Of a stretch of 64,000 nucleotides of DNA, positions 18,780-26,774 are shown piece by piece (position 1 is the first letter of the stretch; each line of letters starts with the position of its first letter). The position numbers and the translations under genes are program-made. The stretch comes from Sphingobacterium allocomposti (lineage in GTDB: Bacteria > Bacteroidota > Bacteroidia > Sphingobacteriales > Sphingobacteriaceae). The notes under the pieces are model-generated. The model was not told where the DNA came from, did no database searches, and was given only the letters and a program-made list of their open reading frames with translations. The DNA is taken from the NCBI RefSeq assembly GCF_008124885.1, contig NZ_VNHX01000013.1, forward strand, positions 1-64,000. The letters run 5' to 3'.

Positions 18780-19649
18780 ATGAGCTTAATTTTCACAAAA
18801 TCGGATCTTGGATCCAACGGCCGGAAGGCATTACATGAGGAAGTGGCAAGCCAACCTCTGACAGCGGCTGGCGCACCGATTATTTTGTTGGTGGAAGATG
18901 ACAAGGAGGCCCTGGCCTACCTTAACAAGGAGCTGAAAACCTGTTATACGATTCTCAGGGCCTCAAGCGATGCCGAAGCACGCGACATACTGGCCCAGAA
19001 CGAAGTTCATTTGGTGCTTACCGAGATCCAGACATTATTGATTGACGGCATAAGCTTGTGCACCCATATTAAAACCACGTCCCGATACAGCCATATCCCC
19101 GTCGTTTTCCTCGCACAGCAGCAGCCTCTTGAAGTAAAAATACAAGGGTTAAACAGCGGTGCCGATGCATACATCGAAAAGCCCTTTACGGTGGAGTTTC
19201 TGCAGGCCCAGATGCAGAACGTGCTGCATAACCGCCAGATTGTTAAAAACTATTTCGCGAACGCCCGCCGGTCAGACATCGTTAGCACATCAGGTCCCGC
19301 GATCATGGACGGCTTTATCGACCGGCTTTACAACGTCATATACGATCATATTTCGGACATGGACCTTACGGTAAACGAGCTGGCCCGACTTATGCATATG
19401 AGCCGGCCCACTTTGTACCGCAAGGTAAAACAGCACACCGATCTCACGCCAAATGAAATGATTAACCTCTCTAAGTTGAAAAAGGCAGCCGAGCTGCTGG
19501 CGGAAAAGAAGTATACCGTTACGCAGGTTGCCTCCATGGTCGGATACACGGTACAATCTAATTTCTCAAGGGATTTTCATAAGCACTATGGGATACGTCC
19601 AAGCATGTATATCGTTGGCGCACAAAAACAACATGACGTAGCCTCCTGA
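18780..19649 (+). CDS. Response-regulator/AraC protein with Glu in place of phospho-Asp
   Basis: The 289-residue regulator has an N-terminal receiver domain (about 33-150) and a C-terminal AraC-type HTH (about 190-285, NELARLMHMSRPTLYRKVKQHTDL and AELLAEKKYTVTQVASMVGY). This matches the C-terminal part of Bacteroidota hybrid two-component systems, but without sensor and kinase. The acidic pocket VEDD (38-41) and the Lys of IEKPF are kept. The acceptor Asp is Glu (E82 in LVLTEIQ), the following MMP is QTL, and the switch Thr is Ala (VVFLAQQ). It probably works without phosphorylation. It sits divergent to the SusC/SusD operon, its likely target. The ORF could open at a GTG at 18777. Confidence 0.85.
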   Translation: MSLIFTKSDLGSNGRKALHEEVASQPLTAAGAPIILLVEDDKEALAYLNKELKTCYTILRASSDAEARDILAQNEVHLVLTEIQTLLIDGISLCTHIKTTSRYSHIPVVFLAQQQPLEVKIQGLNSGADAYIEKPFTVEFLQAQMQNVLHNRQIVKNYFANARRSDIVSTSGPAIMDGFIDRLYNVIYDHISDMDLTVNELARLMHMSRPTLYRKVKQHTDLTPNEMINLSKLKKAAELLAEKKYTVTQVASMVGYTVQSNFSRDFHKHYGIRPSMYIVGAQKQHDVAS

Positions 19650-19709
19650 CCGCGGCTACCGGCCACCAAGGCGGCACAGCGCTCAGGTAGCGCTGCCCGA
19701 AGGCGTGGA

Positions 19710-20654
19710 TCAGCTTTGTTGTTTAATCTCTCCGAGATGTATCACATCCCGTAAGTCGAATGGCGTTTCCTGGTAGACAAAATAGTTGAGCCAGTTGTTG
19801 AAGAGCAGGTTGGCGTGACCCGCCCAGCGCACCAAAGGGGCGTTCTGTGGGTTGTCCTGAGCGTAATAGTTCTGCGGCAACCCAATAGGCAGCCCCTTTT
19901 CCAGATCCCTCACGTACTCCTCATGCAGGGTCAGCGGAGCGTATTCCGAGTGTCCTGTCAGGTAGAATTCGCGTCCTCCGCGCGACGAAGCGATCGCTAT
20001 GCCTGCATCGGCCGACTCTGAAAGGACGGCAATTTCAGCCCTGCCTTCGAGGTCTTCTTTCCGTATGGTCGTGTGCCTGCTATGGGGTATAAAAAATTCA
20101 TCGTCAAAGCCACGGAAAAGCGGATGTCCCTTCTCGGTCGCCGTATGTTTGAACACGCCGAACAGTTTCTCGCCCAATGGCACCTTCTCGATCCCATAGA
20201 AGTGATATAGTGCTGCCTGCGATGCCCAGCAGATGTATAACGTGGATGTCACATGACGTTTCGCCCAATCAAATATGGTCGTGATTTCATCCCAGTAGGT
20301 GACTTCTTCAAACTTGATCATCTCGACCGGTGCGCCCGTAATGATCATGCCGTCATAATAATTGGCGCTGACCTCGCTAAACCCTTTGTAAAACATTTCG
20401 AGGTGTTCCTCAGGTGTGTTCTTGGGTGTGTGGGTGTCCAATCGCAGAAATTCGATTTCCACCTGCAGCGGGTTGTTGGAAAGCAGCCTGATAAAGTCGG
20501 TTTCCGTCGTAATCTTAATCGGCATCAGGTTAAGGATCAGCACGCGGAGCGGACGGATGTCCTGCGCATCAGCGCGCAGATCGTTCATCACAAAAATATT
20601 TTCCTTCTTCAGAAGCTCTATCGCTGGTAAGTTATTCGGTATCTTGACTGGCAT
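19710..20654 (-). CDS. metA: MetA-type homoserine O-acetyltransferase (predicted)
   Basis: This methionine biosynthesis enzyme, 314 residues, activates homoserine by O-acylation. The catalytic Cys is C142 (LYICWASQAALYHFYG); the conserved NLMPIK (42-47) and HSRHT, with its catalytic-site His, are present. Residue 111 is Glu (TGAPVE). In this family Glu111 goes with acetyl-CoA and Gly111 with succinyl-CoA, so the enzyme is predicted to make O-acetylhomoserine despite the usual succinyltransferase name. Full length, monocistronic, with a -7 box at 20696-20689. Confidence 0.92.
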   Translation of the reverse strand: MPVKIPNNLPAIELLKKENIFVMNDLRADAQDIRPLRVLILNLMPIKITTETDFIRLLSNNPLQVEIEFLRLDTHTPKNTPEEHLEMFYKGFSEVSANYYDGMIITGAPVEMIKFEEVTYWDEITTIFDWAKRHVTSTLYICWASQAALYHFYGIEKVPLGEKLFGVFKHTATEKGHPLFRGFDDEFFIPHSRHTTIRKEDLEGRAEIAVLSESADAGIAIASSRGGREFYLTGHSEYAPLTLHEEYVRDLEKGLPIGLPQNYYAQDNPQNAPLVRWAGHANLLFNNWLNYFVYQETPFDLRDVIHLGEIKQQS

Positions 20655-20688
20655 ACACGGTTCCCTCGTTCTTCAAATGTTTCAAAAA

Positions 20689-20696
20689 CAAAAATA
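20689..20696 (-). promoter_or_regulatory. Putative -7 box of metA
   Basis: Minus-strand TATTTTTG fits TAnnTTTG and would give a leader of about 30 bases before the ATG at 20654. That is too short for a SAM riboswitch, and none was seen. Confidence 0.45.
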
Positions 20697-20793
20697 GAAA
20701 GAATTAACCGGACTTAAAAGGATATCGCCACACATCGCGTGGGTGAAAAAATATAATGCTGGCTGCTGACTTCTGCTTTCCCTGCAAAGACAG

Positions 20794-20836
20794 GGGCGGG
20801 ACACAACGCACGTAAATACGCCGTCGTGTCCCGCCC
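20794..20836. terminator. Long GC-rich hairpin between genes
   Basis: GGGCGGGACAC (20794-20804) pairs perfectly with GTGTCCCGCCC (20826-20836) around a 21-base loop. It lies in the 380-bp gap between the 3' end of the gene at 21036 and the start of metA, both on the minus strand. No clear U-tract follows on either strand, so termination is only one option. The rest of the gap holds nothing recognisable. Confidence 0.4.
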
Positions 20837-21035
20837 TACCTAGAAACACTATTTTTAACCGAAGTCCGACACTTCTTAAGGCGCACAGAAATTAATAGCA
20901 ACGCAGCTGATTTGGATTACGTTCTTTGTCAACCCTCTTCCTGAAAAGTCCTCGAATAGCCAGCTTTGTCTTTTTCTGTTAAACTTATCCATTTCTAAGC
21001 GCTCGGAGCCGAAAACCAGAATCGGATGCAGGTTT

Positions 21036-21548
21036 TTAAATTTCTATATCTCCCTCGACGCCGTCATAATCTGGTTTGCCCGTAATCATCGACTTCAGGC
21101 CTTTAAAAGCCGCAACAGGGGCGCTACTCTGGTTGTCCCAGTAATGCCCGTCCAATACCTCAACGCGTATCAAGACAATCTGCGGGTCTTCAGGCCCCTC
21201 AAACCATACCTCAAGGGCGGGACTCCACAGTTCCTGCACTTTTCCGCGGTCGTTCTGAATCTCGGCAATACCATATAAGTTCAAAAAACCGCTCCGCTGT
21301 CCACTTTGCAGCAAAAGATGCACAAATGGATTTTCAGCAATCTCATCATCCTTATACGTCCGTTCCGCCGTCATAAACCATAGATAACCGCTATCGTCGA
21401 CCTGCAGGACTGTCATCGGCCGCACCGACATCGGCACGCCTGTACGTATGTCGGTGCAGAAAAAACACGTTTTCGCGTCGTCTACGATTTCTCTGATTTT
21501 TGCTAAGGCTTCTTTTCCTGAAAGATTCTGTTGATTATTTTGTTCCAT
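21036..21548 (-). CDS. Pyridoxamine 5'-phosphate oxidase-like general stress protein
   Basis: The 170-residue protein has the split-barrel flavin-binding fold of general stress protein 26-type families. Features include CFFCTDIRTGVPMSVRPMTVLQVDDSGYLWFMTA, then VHLLLQSGQRSGFLNLYGIAEI, then a C-terminal HYWDNQSSAPVAAF, as in the family. Such proteins bind FMN or FAD and are usually induced by stress; the reaction is unknown. It is bounded by a strong hairpin on its upstream side (21608-21643), so it is expressed separately. Confidence 0.85.
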   Translation of the reverse strand: MEQNNQQNLSGKEALAKIREIVDDAKTCFFCTDIRTGVPMSVRPMTVLQVDDSGYLWFMTAERTYKDDEIAENPFVHLLLQSGQRSGFLNLYGIAEIQNDRGKVQELWSPALEVWFEGPEDPQIVLIRVEVLDGHYWDNQSSAPVAAFKGLKSMITGKPDYDGVEGDIEI

Positions 21549-21607
21549 CCTGTAATTTCTTGAATTTCCTTTGTAACTATTGACGATAACAGAACAACAC
21601 TAGACGC

Positions 21608-21643
21608 AAAAAGGTTCAATGGACATTTCCATTGAACCTTTTT
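21608..21643 (-). terminator. Strong terminator of the PepSY operon
   Basis: A perfect 16-bp stem runs from AAAAAGGTTCAATGGA (21608-21623) to its complement (21628-21643) with loop CATT. The A/T ends allow it to work in both directions. It follows the 3' end of the minus-strand PepSY gene. Confidence 0.75.
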
Positions 21644-21691
21644 AGGCAGCAAAATAGCCTATCACTCCAGAGAAACATCTTCCAAAACGGC

Positions 21692-23365
21692 CTACAACGG
21701 CTGTTTGACGAGCGCCTCCCTTTTCGGCTTCGCCGGTGTCTTCAAAACTCCGAAGGGCCTCCCCTGTTGTTTCACCTTCTTATAGGAAAAAGCACAGACG
21801 GCGGCAATAACGATGCATAGCACGTCGATGAAAAAAATATCGAACGCTCCGGCCTTCCATGTTGTCCATAACCAAAGCCCTGAACCTACACCATTTGCAA
21901 TGGGCACAGCGGCGTAGAGCACAACCGAAAGCAGAAGAACCTGCTTATTCATCGACACCAGATTCCGGAGCGCCATAAGGTAGACGCCGAGCACAAGCCA
22001 GCTATAGAAATAGACATCATAGATCACGGATTGGTTGACCTCCGGCAGCAGCTTCACCATAATAAAGGCAAAGGCCGTCACAGGCAACATACTTAAACAA
22101 CCCGCAAGAAAGAAGTTCGCCGCCCAAAAGTTAAACTTACGCTTGTACGCCGGCACATTGTTCTTGTCGCGCGCTACGAGCCAGATCATGATGCCGGAAA
22201 TAATCACCAGACAGCCCATCAGCCCCAGCACAAAAAAGACAATCTGGAGCGGCTTTCCGCCGAAGTCGCCAAAGTGCAGGTGATAAATAATGCTTTTCAC
22301 GCCGTCGATATAGTTGCCGTCGGCCGTTGGCGACTTCAAAGAGAGCACCTTTCCCGTTGCAATCTCTTCGATTGCAAAGCCGGAACCCGCAAAGGCCACA
22401 GCAGCATCAGGTTTGGCTTCGATCCCAACCTGCATGCTCTTATCGTTATAATTGCGGATATAGATGCGGGATATCTTACTATCCTTCCATGTCTCCTGCC
22501 ACCGCGCTACAAAAGCGTTCATGTCGAATTCTTCGGCCAAAGGCGTGTAGGTATATTCCACAGGCATGGTTCTGTTGTACTGAAGCTCTTCGTAAACCTT
22601 CTGCTGATCGCCATCATACAATAGTTTGCTAAAGGGCGCAATCAGCGCAAAGTTAACAATCAGCACCACCCCCGTCACAGCGAAAACAAACTGAAAGGGA
22701 AACCCAATAACACCCAAGGCCGTATGCATATCGGTCCATACCGTCTTCCACTTACTCCACGGTCTAAATAAAAAGAAGTTTGATTTGATCTTGTCCCAGT
22801 GCAGAAAGAGCCCCGTGATCAGGGCAAACAAAAATAAAAACGCAACGATGCCCGCCAGGAGGTAGCCAAAAGGCGTTCCTATATGGATCGGGATCTGGTT
22901 TAGCTGCGCGAGAAAATGCAAGCGGTACAGAAATTCGCCCATATCATATCCTTCAGCGTATGTAGTCGGCTTCTTGTCAGCAAAATAATACAAGAAGTAG
23001 GCGGAGTCTTCACCCGCTGCCCGGCGACCCCTTCCCCGCTGCACCGATCCACCAGCGGTGGGCTTGCTGACCGTGGTGTCCTGAGACGTACTCAAATTGA
23101 CGTACGCCCCCTGTCCCTGCCGTAGGAAGTAGAAATCTATGTTGCGTCCCATGAGATTGTAGTTCCGCGACAGCGAATCCAACAGATGGTTATAATCGGC
23201 ATCTACCTGCCCGCCGCTAACGGACTGCCCGCGTTGCCACGCGCTGATATCGTCCTTAAAAAACGAGAACGAACCCGCAAAAAATATCACAAACAACAAG
23301 GCGGCAGTGATAATACCGCTTATCGTATGCGTATGGAAATAAATGTTGTATTTTCTAGGATCCAT
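21692..23365 (-). CDS. PepSY-associated membrane protein (iron-uptake reductase type)
   Basis: The inner-membrane protein has about 557 residues. It has an N-terminal helix after HTHTISGIITAALLFVIFFAGS, a large periplasmic PepSY region, a helix pair around GTPFGYLLAGIVAFLFLFALITGLFLHW, further conserved His (SIIYHLHFGDFGG) and three or more C-terminal helices. This is the PepSY_TM layout found next to siderophore receptors and believed to help reduce or release iron. The frame runs back to 23467, but the ATG at 23365 lies two bases after the stop of the upstream gene and fits an operon start. It is the last gene of a four-gene unit. Confidence 0.85.
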   Translation of the reverse strand: MDPRKYNIYFHTHTISGIITAALLFVIFFAGSFSFFKDDISAWQRGQSVSGGQVDADYNHLLDSLSRNYNLMGRNIDFYFLRQGQGAYVNLSTSQDTTVSKPTAGGSVQRGRGRRAAGEDSAYFLYYFADKKPTTYAEGYDMGEFLYRLHFLAQLNQIPIHIGTPFGYLLAGIVAFLFLFALITGLFLHWDKIKSNFFLFRPWSKWKTVWTDMHTALGVIGFPFQFVFAVTGVVLIVNFALIAPFSKLLYDGDQQKVYEELQYNRTMPVEYTYTPLAEEFDMNAFVARWQETWKDSKISRIYIRNYNDKSMQVGIEAKPDAAVAFAGSGFAIEEIATGKVLSLKSPTADGNYIDGVKSIIYHLHFGDFGGKPLQIVFFVLGLMGCLVIISGIMIWLVARDKNNVPAYKRKFNFWAANFFLAGCLSMLPVTAFAFIMVKLLPEVNQSVIYDVYFYSWLVLGVYLMALRNLVSMNKQVLLLSVVLYAAVPIANGVGSGLWLWTTWKAGAFDIFFIDVLCIVIAAVCAFSYKKVKQQGRPFGVLKTPAKPKREALVKQPL

Positions 23366-23367
23366 AC

Positions 23368-23655
23368 TCAAAAATGCTGTGTCAAGAAGTAAGGTAAAAG
23401 GAATACAAGTGTCAGCAAAGCATACGTCAACCATACCCGCCACACATTCCTGGCAACGAACGCCCAAAGCAGCAGAAATGCCCAGACAATATATCCAGTA
23501 ATGAAGGCCGTTGCCACCACTTCATTTTTAGGAAGAAAAGTGGCCAGTGCCACATGGAAGCTGAGCATCACCGCGTATCCGCCCACGACGCCCGCAAGGA
23601 TTTTGGCCAACCGCAGCCAGGGAGATTTCGTTAGGTATTTTTTATTCGCCGGCAT
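23368..23655 (-). CDS. DUF3649-like small membrane protein
   Basis: The 95-residue protein has three hydrophobic segments (around ILAGVVGGYAVMLSFHVALATFL, VVATAFITGYIVWAFLLLWAFVA and WLTYALLTLVFLLPYF). Size and context match DUF3649, a family encoded beside DUF3325 and PepSY proteins in iron-uptake loci. It starts one base after the stop of the upstream gene and ends two bases before the PepSY start, so translation is probably coupled. Function unknown. Confidence 0.7.
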   Translation of the reverse strand: MPANKKYLTKSPWLRLAKILAGVVGGYAVMLSFHVALATFLPKNEVVATAFITGYIVWAFLLLWAFVARNVWRVWLTYALLTLVFLLPYFLTQHF

Positions 23656-23656
23656 A

Positions 23657-23986
23657 TTAAAAGATCAATTCAAGACAAACACCAACCAAGTAAATAGTCA
23701 GGATTTCACGCACGCCAAAGTAACGAAACGGAAAAAAGACAACCGATAAGCTACCGGCCATCATCATCAGCACCACAGCCGAGAACAGACCGCTTCCTAC
23801 GCCGAGCAGCGCCACGCTCAAAATTGTTCCCAGCAGGCATAGGCCTGCGGCGAGATACCGGCTTGGCAGCACATGCCCGTGCAACGTCTGCAAAAAGGCG
23901 GGCCGGTCTGCCCAAGCGATCCGTTTGGATGTATTCATCCAGCAGAAAAAACTTCCGAAAAAAAGAAGACAGATTGTACTAAACAT
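23657..23986 (-). CDS. DUF3325-like small membrane protein
   Basis: This hydrophobic protein of about 109 residues has an N-terminal helix (MFSTICLLFFGSFFCWM), then RYLAAGLCLLGTILSVALLGVG and AVVLMMMAGSLSVVFF, and a final segment. It resembles DUF3325 in size and in its place next to DUF3649 and PepSY genes. I chose the ATG at 23986 because GGAGG lies seven bases upstream, one of the few clear Shine-Dalgarno sequences in the window; the frame extends to 24022. Second gene of the metal-uptake operon. Confidence 0.65.
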   Translation of the reverse strand: MFSTICLLFFGSFFCWMNTSKRIAWADRPAFLQTLHGHVLPSRYLAAGLCLLGTILSVALLGVGSGLFSAVVLMMMAGSLSVVFFPFRYFGVREILTIYLVGVCLELIF

Positions 23987-24024
23987 ATATTTCCTCCATA
24001 AATCGTCGAAAACGCTTAACAAAT

Positions 24025-24062
24025 GCAGCAGCGAGAGCCTTTCGGCTCCGTTTTGCTGCTGC
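24025..24062 (-). promoter_or_regulatory. Intra-operon hairpin capped by GAAA
   Basis: On the minus strand GCAGCAGC pairs with GCTGCTGC (8 bp), and inside it GAGCC pairs with GGCTC around the tetraloop GAAA. It lies in the 130-base gap between the DUF4198 gene and the DUF3325-like start, where it could act as an RNA-processing or stabilising structure or a partial terminator. Confidence 0.5.
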
Positions 24063-24117
24063 TACCTACAGAAATCTGTCCGGCACGAAATGGACGGGAT
24101 CTCTATAGCGATTGCGA

Positions 24118-24828
24118 TTACTTTACCGTGAAGCTTGTGGTAATCCCCTGCCATGTCGAGGTATATTCCTTTCCATGCCATGTACCGCTCACCTTTTCCA
24201 TATGACTGTACTCAGCGACATACGTACCTGCCCAAAGTGCATCCACGATGATTTCGCCCTGCGCATTTGTCTTATACGTCTTTGACCAGCCGGAAGACGA
24301 CATCACCAGCACATCCTGATCCGCCAGAGGCTGGCCGTCTTTCTTCAAAAACAGCGACACCTTTCCTCCCGTGCGATGCTTTTTGACCGGCGCCAGCAGC
24401 TGATAGGGAAGTTTCCCGGCACTAACGTCGGCCGCCGCGCCTACTTGTACGGCTATCTGCGAGGTAAACTCGTATCGCATCTGCCCGCCGAGATCCTTTG
24501 TCGGATGGCTGGTATACACGAGGTAGTTGCCGTCGGCCGTAGGCGTAAAGGACGCCTCAAAATGGTCGCCCTTATCGGTCAGCGACAGCTTCTCCACCGA
24601 CTGATCAGGCTTCAGCAGAAACACTTCCAGACTCCGCAAGTCGGAATACCAGTCGGCGGTCTTTTCGATCTCGCCGGTCGCATACTCGCCATAATAGACA
24701 CGGACCTGCTGTGCCTTGCCTTTGTTACCGGTTGCTACGCTCTCAAGCCAGATCGCATGGGCCTGAACGGTCTGTTGGCCACCCAGCAGCGCCGCCAAGA
24801 AAAATAATAAGTAATAGGTTGCTTTCAT
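24118..24828 (-). CDS. DUF4198 periplasmic protein, metal-uptake operon
   Basis: The 236-residue exported protein has a signal peptide ending in VQAHAIWLES. The His right after cleavage (AHAIWL) and the two beta domains (YYGEYATGEIEKTADWY to TPTADGNYLVYTSHP, then LFLKKDGQPLADQDVLVMSSSGWSKTYKTNAQGEI) fit DUF4198, a family linked to nickel, cobalt or iron uptake. It is the first gene of a unit with DUF3325-like, DUF3649-like and PepSY genes. I infer a metal- or substrate-binding role; the metal is not known. Confidence 0.85.
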   Translation of the reverse strand: MKATYYLLFFLAALLGGQQTVQAHAIWLESVATGNKGKAQQVRVYYGEYATGEIEKTADWYSDLRSLEVFLLKPDQSVEKLSLTDKGDHFEASFTPTADGNYLVYTSHPTKDLGGQMRYEFTSQIAVQVGAAADVSAGKLPYQLLAPVKKHRTGGKVSLFLKKDGQPLADQDVLVMSSSGWSKTYKTNAQGEIIVDALWAGTYVAEYSHMEKVSGTWHGKEYTSTWQGITTSFTVK

Positions 24829-25081
24829 CTTTTGCTTCTGATTTTAATTTCCTGTATCATCCGTATCGATGCTATATCGATCAGCGAATGTACGATATTA
24901 TTTAGAATTAGTATAATTAAACATCGCAAAAGTAAAAGGAAATTTGAGCGGGAAGTTTAGAATTTGGTATAATTACTTTTGAATTTGGGTCAATTCCGTC
25001 CAAGGGCAGGCGTTAAAAACCCGTTGCCGGCCGGCGGCAAGTGATTGATATAGGATGGTTCACAACGTATACAGGAAGAAG
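24829..25081. other. Upstream region of the metal-uptake operon
   Basis: This AT-rich sequence has two similar tracts, TTTAGAATTAGTATAATTA (about 24901) and TTTAGAATTTGGTATAATTA (about 24956). They may be promoter or regulator repeats. No coding frame is supported. Confidence 0.4.
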
Positions 25082-25112
25082 CACGGGTACCGTCATCATA
25101 ACGGTACCCGTG
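25082..25112 (-). terminator. Terminator-like hairpin after hsp20
   Basis: CACGGGTACCGT (25082-25093) pairs perfectly with ACGGTACCCGTG (25101-25112) around a 7-base loop. It lies about 20 bases beyond the stop of the minus-strand Hsp20 gene. No strong U-tract follows. Confidence 0.55.
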
Positions 25113-25134
25113 TCCTGTGAAGGTAGAGACGGGA

Positions 25135-25602
25135 TCAATCGACCCGTACAGAATGGGACTGTTTGACAACTTCCGGATCCTTCGGTAGGACGATCGTCAG
25201 CACGCCTTCTTCGAAGCTGGCGTGAATATTGTCCCGCAGCATCTGTTCGCGTAGCTGAAAAGAACGTTCAAAAGAGGAGGGAGCATATTCCTGAACAATA
25301 TAGCTTTCCTCCTGCTCGTGTTCGGGTTGCCTGTATACGACCGACAGCACGTCATTGTCAACGGAAACCTGAAAATATTCTTTTTTCCTTCCCGCGGCAT
25401 ACAGCTTCAGCTCGTAGCAGGATTGGTGTTCGATAATATTCACCGGAACGGCGCTGTACCTATCGGCACCCCAGCCTTTCGCAAATGGCGCCCCTCCATC
25501 GAATAGCTGGCTGTGGAGCCGCTCTAACTTCGTCCGGAATCTGTCAGCACAGAACGGAGTGTCTGATTTATGCTGCCCTGTATATTGATTTTGTTTAAAC
25601 AT
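25135..25602 (-). CDS. Hsp20/alpha-crystallin small heat-shock protein
   Basis: The 155-residue ATP-independent chaperone has a central alpha-crystallin domain with CYELKLYAAGRKKEYFQVSVDNDVLSVVY and the late strand HASFEEGVLTIVLPK (the family's A-x-x-x-x-G-V-L motif, here ASFEEGVL). The short C-terminal tail lacks an obvious I-x-I motif. The N-terminal arm has RTKLERLHSQLFDGG. It begins 21 bases after a small membrane-protein gene on the same strand, so the two are probably co-transcribed. Confidence 0.9.
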   Translation of the reverse strand: MFKQNQYTGQHKSDTPFCADRFRTKLERLHSQLFDGGAPFAKGWGADRYSAVPVNIIEHQSCYELKLYAAGRKKEYFQVSVDNDVLSVVYRQPEHEQEESYIVQEYAPSSFERSFQLREQMLRDNIHASFEEGVLTIVLPKDPEVVKQSHSVRVD

Positions 25603-25623
25603 GTCGTAAAAATTAAATGGTTT

Positions 25624-25911
25624 CTAATAGATTGGAACAATTGCGGCTTGCGTCGGGTAGCGGGGCACGATTGGCTCGACCGCCGGAATACCGTGGGTAG
25701 ACATGGGATGGCTTGGCCCTGCAGAAGGATTTACCCCCGTACGTAACATTCTCTTGCGGCGCATCCTCGACAGAACCCACGTACCGATGGCGGCCACCAA
25801 GGTACCGGCCACCAGCAGCTTGAAAATTATTCCGATAACGAAGCTTAGCAGCCCCGCGACGACGGTAAGCCCTACCAGACGCGGAAATATAAAGCGGATC
25901 TTATGTTTCAT
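25624..25911 (-). CDS. Small membrane protein co-transcribed with Hsp20
   Basis: The 95-residue protein starts with basic residues. A long hydrophobic span follows (about 10-47, RLVGLTVVAGLLSFVIGIIFKLLVAGTLVAAIGTW), enough for two helices with a Gly-rich turn. Next come a basic patch (SRMRRKRMLR) and a Pro-rich tail. I do not recognise a family. The 21-base gap to hsp20 suggests a stress-linked membrane role, which is inference. Confidence 0.65.
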   Translation of the reverse strand: MKHKIRFIFPRLVGLTVVAGLLSFVIGIIFKLLVAGTLVAAIGTWVLSRMRRKRMLRTGVNPSAGPSHPMSTHGIPAVEPIVPRYPTQAAIVPIY

Positions 25912-26029
25912 TTTTTTCTTGTGTTTTAAATGTGTTATTCACTTATTCTTTATTACTTAAAAGGCCTTTGCTCTGGTAGACGCATATCGCAGAAAAATAC
26001 TTCACTTGGATAAAAAAATTGTAAAGGGG

Positions 26030-26425
26030 GTAAGCTGTGAAGGCGTATGTCGTGAAGTTATTAGCTAATGGCAAATGGCAGATGGCTATAAGCCGTTGAT
26101 TTGTGAAGATGTAAAGTTGTGAAGGTCCGAACCTCCTACAATAAACCGCAAAAAAACGTTCATCGCGAGGAGGGACGACGAGGCGATCTAACCTTCTAAC
26201 TCCATCTAACTCATCTCACTCTTCGACAATGTCAGGCTGAGCTCGTCGAAGCCCTCGTACGACGACGAAGCTATCTAACCCCTAATAGTAGCCGTAAAGT
26301 CGTTGATTCGTAAAGCCGTGAAGTTAATAGCTATCGGCAGATAGCAGATGGCAGATGGCTATAAGCCACTAGCCATATATCCTCACTACTCAAATCTCAA
26401 ATCTCACTTCTAACTTCTAACACCT
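26030..26425 (-). repeat. Composite repeat island III
   Basis: This island is inverted relative to island I. It has GGCAAAT/GGCAGAT heptamers and GTAAAGTC/GTTGATTC/GTGAAGTT octamers, and a REP-like unit at 26221-26270 pairing CTTCGAC with GTCGAAG. Its right end is the reverse complement of the left part of island V (AGATTTG/AGTAGTG heptamers beside ATATATGGCTAGTGGC). It fills the gap between the 3' end of the gene at 26438 and the Hsp20 operon. Confidence 0.8.
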
Positions 26426-26437
26426 AATCCCTGAGCA

Positions 26438-26758
26438 TCAAAAACGACATTTTTCATCAAACCGGCGCTTTAGCTCAGCCTTTAAACGCTCCCGTTCTTC
26501 CGGAGAAAGGCCTTCATCATGCGGGACGCCCTTTCTGAAGCCCCCTTTCGGTTTGCCGAATCCGCCAAACAAAATCTTACTCAGCACAAACAGCCCGAAA
26601 GCCTGCCAATACGAAATAGCCTTGAAGCCGAAGATATCAGGAACCAGCCAGTTCCATAGATATTGCACCAACGCCACCAAAAGAAATATACCCGCTAATA
26701 CAGCGAAAAAAACAAAAGCGAATTTGCCTTTTTTCTTTCTTTTTGTTTGCCAATCCAT
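26438..26758 (-). CDS. Small membrane protein paired with an ECF sigma factor
   Basis: The 106-residue protein has a basic N-terminus (KRKKKGK), one strong transmembrane helix (FAFVFFAVLAGIFLLVALV), a second hydrophobic segment (ISYWQAFGLFVLSKILF) and a charged C-terminal helix (SPEERERLKAELKRRFDEKC). It begins 16 bases after the sigma-factor gene on the same strand. Such proteins recur downstream of ECF sigma factors in Bacteroidota. A role in regulating the sigma factor is possible, but it lacks a recognisable anti-sigma zinc motif. Confidence 0.7.
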   Translation of the reverse strand: MDWQTKRKKKGKFAFVFFAVLAGIFLLVALVQYLWNWLVPDIFGFKAISYWQAFGLFVLSKILFGGFGKPKGGFRKGVPHDEGLSPEERERLKAELKRRFDEKCRF

Positions 26759-26774
26759 TGTTCCCCCTTATCTC

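Noticed and set aside
20655..21035. SAM riboswitch before metA
   Set aside because: The -7 box leaves a leader of only about 30 bases, and the only strong hairpin is a plain inverted repeat.
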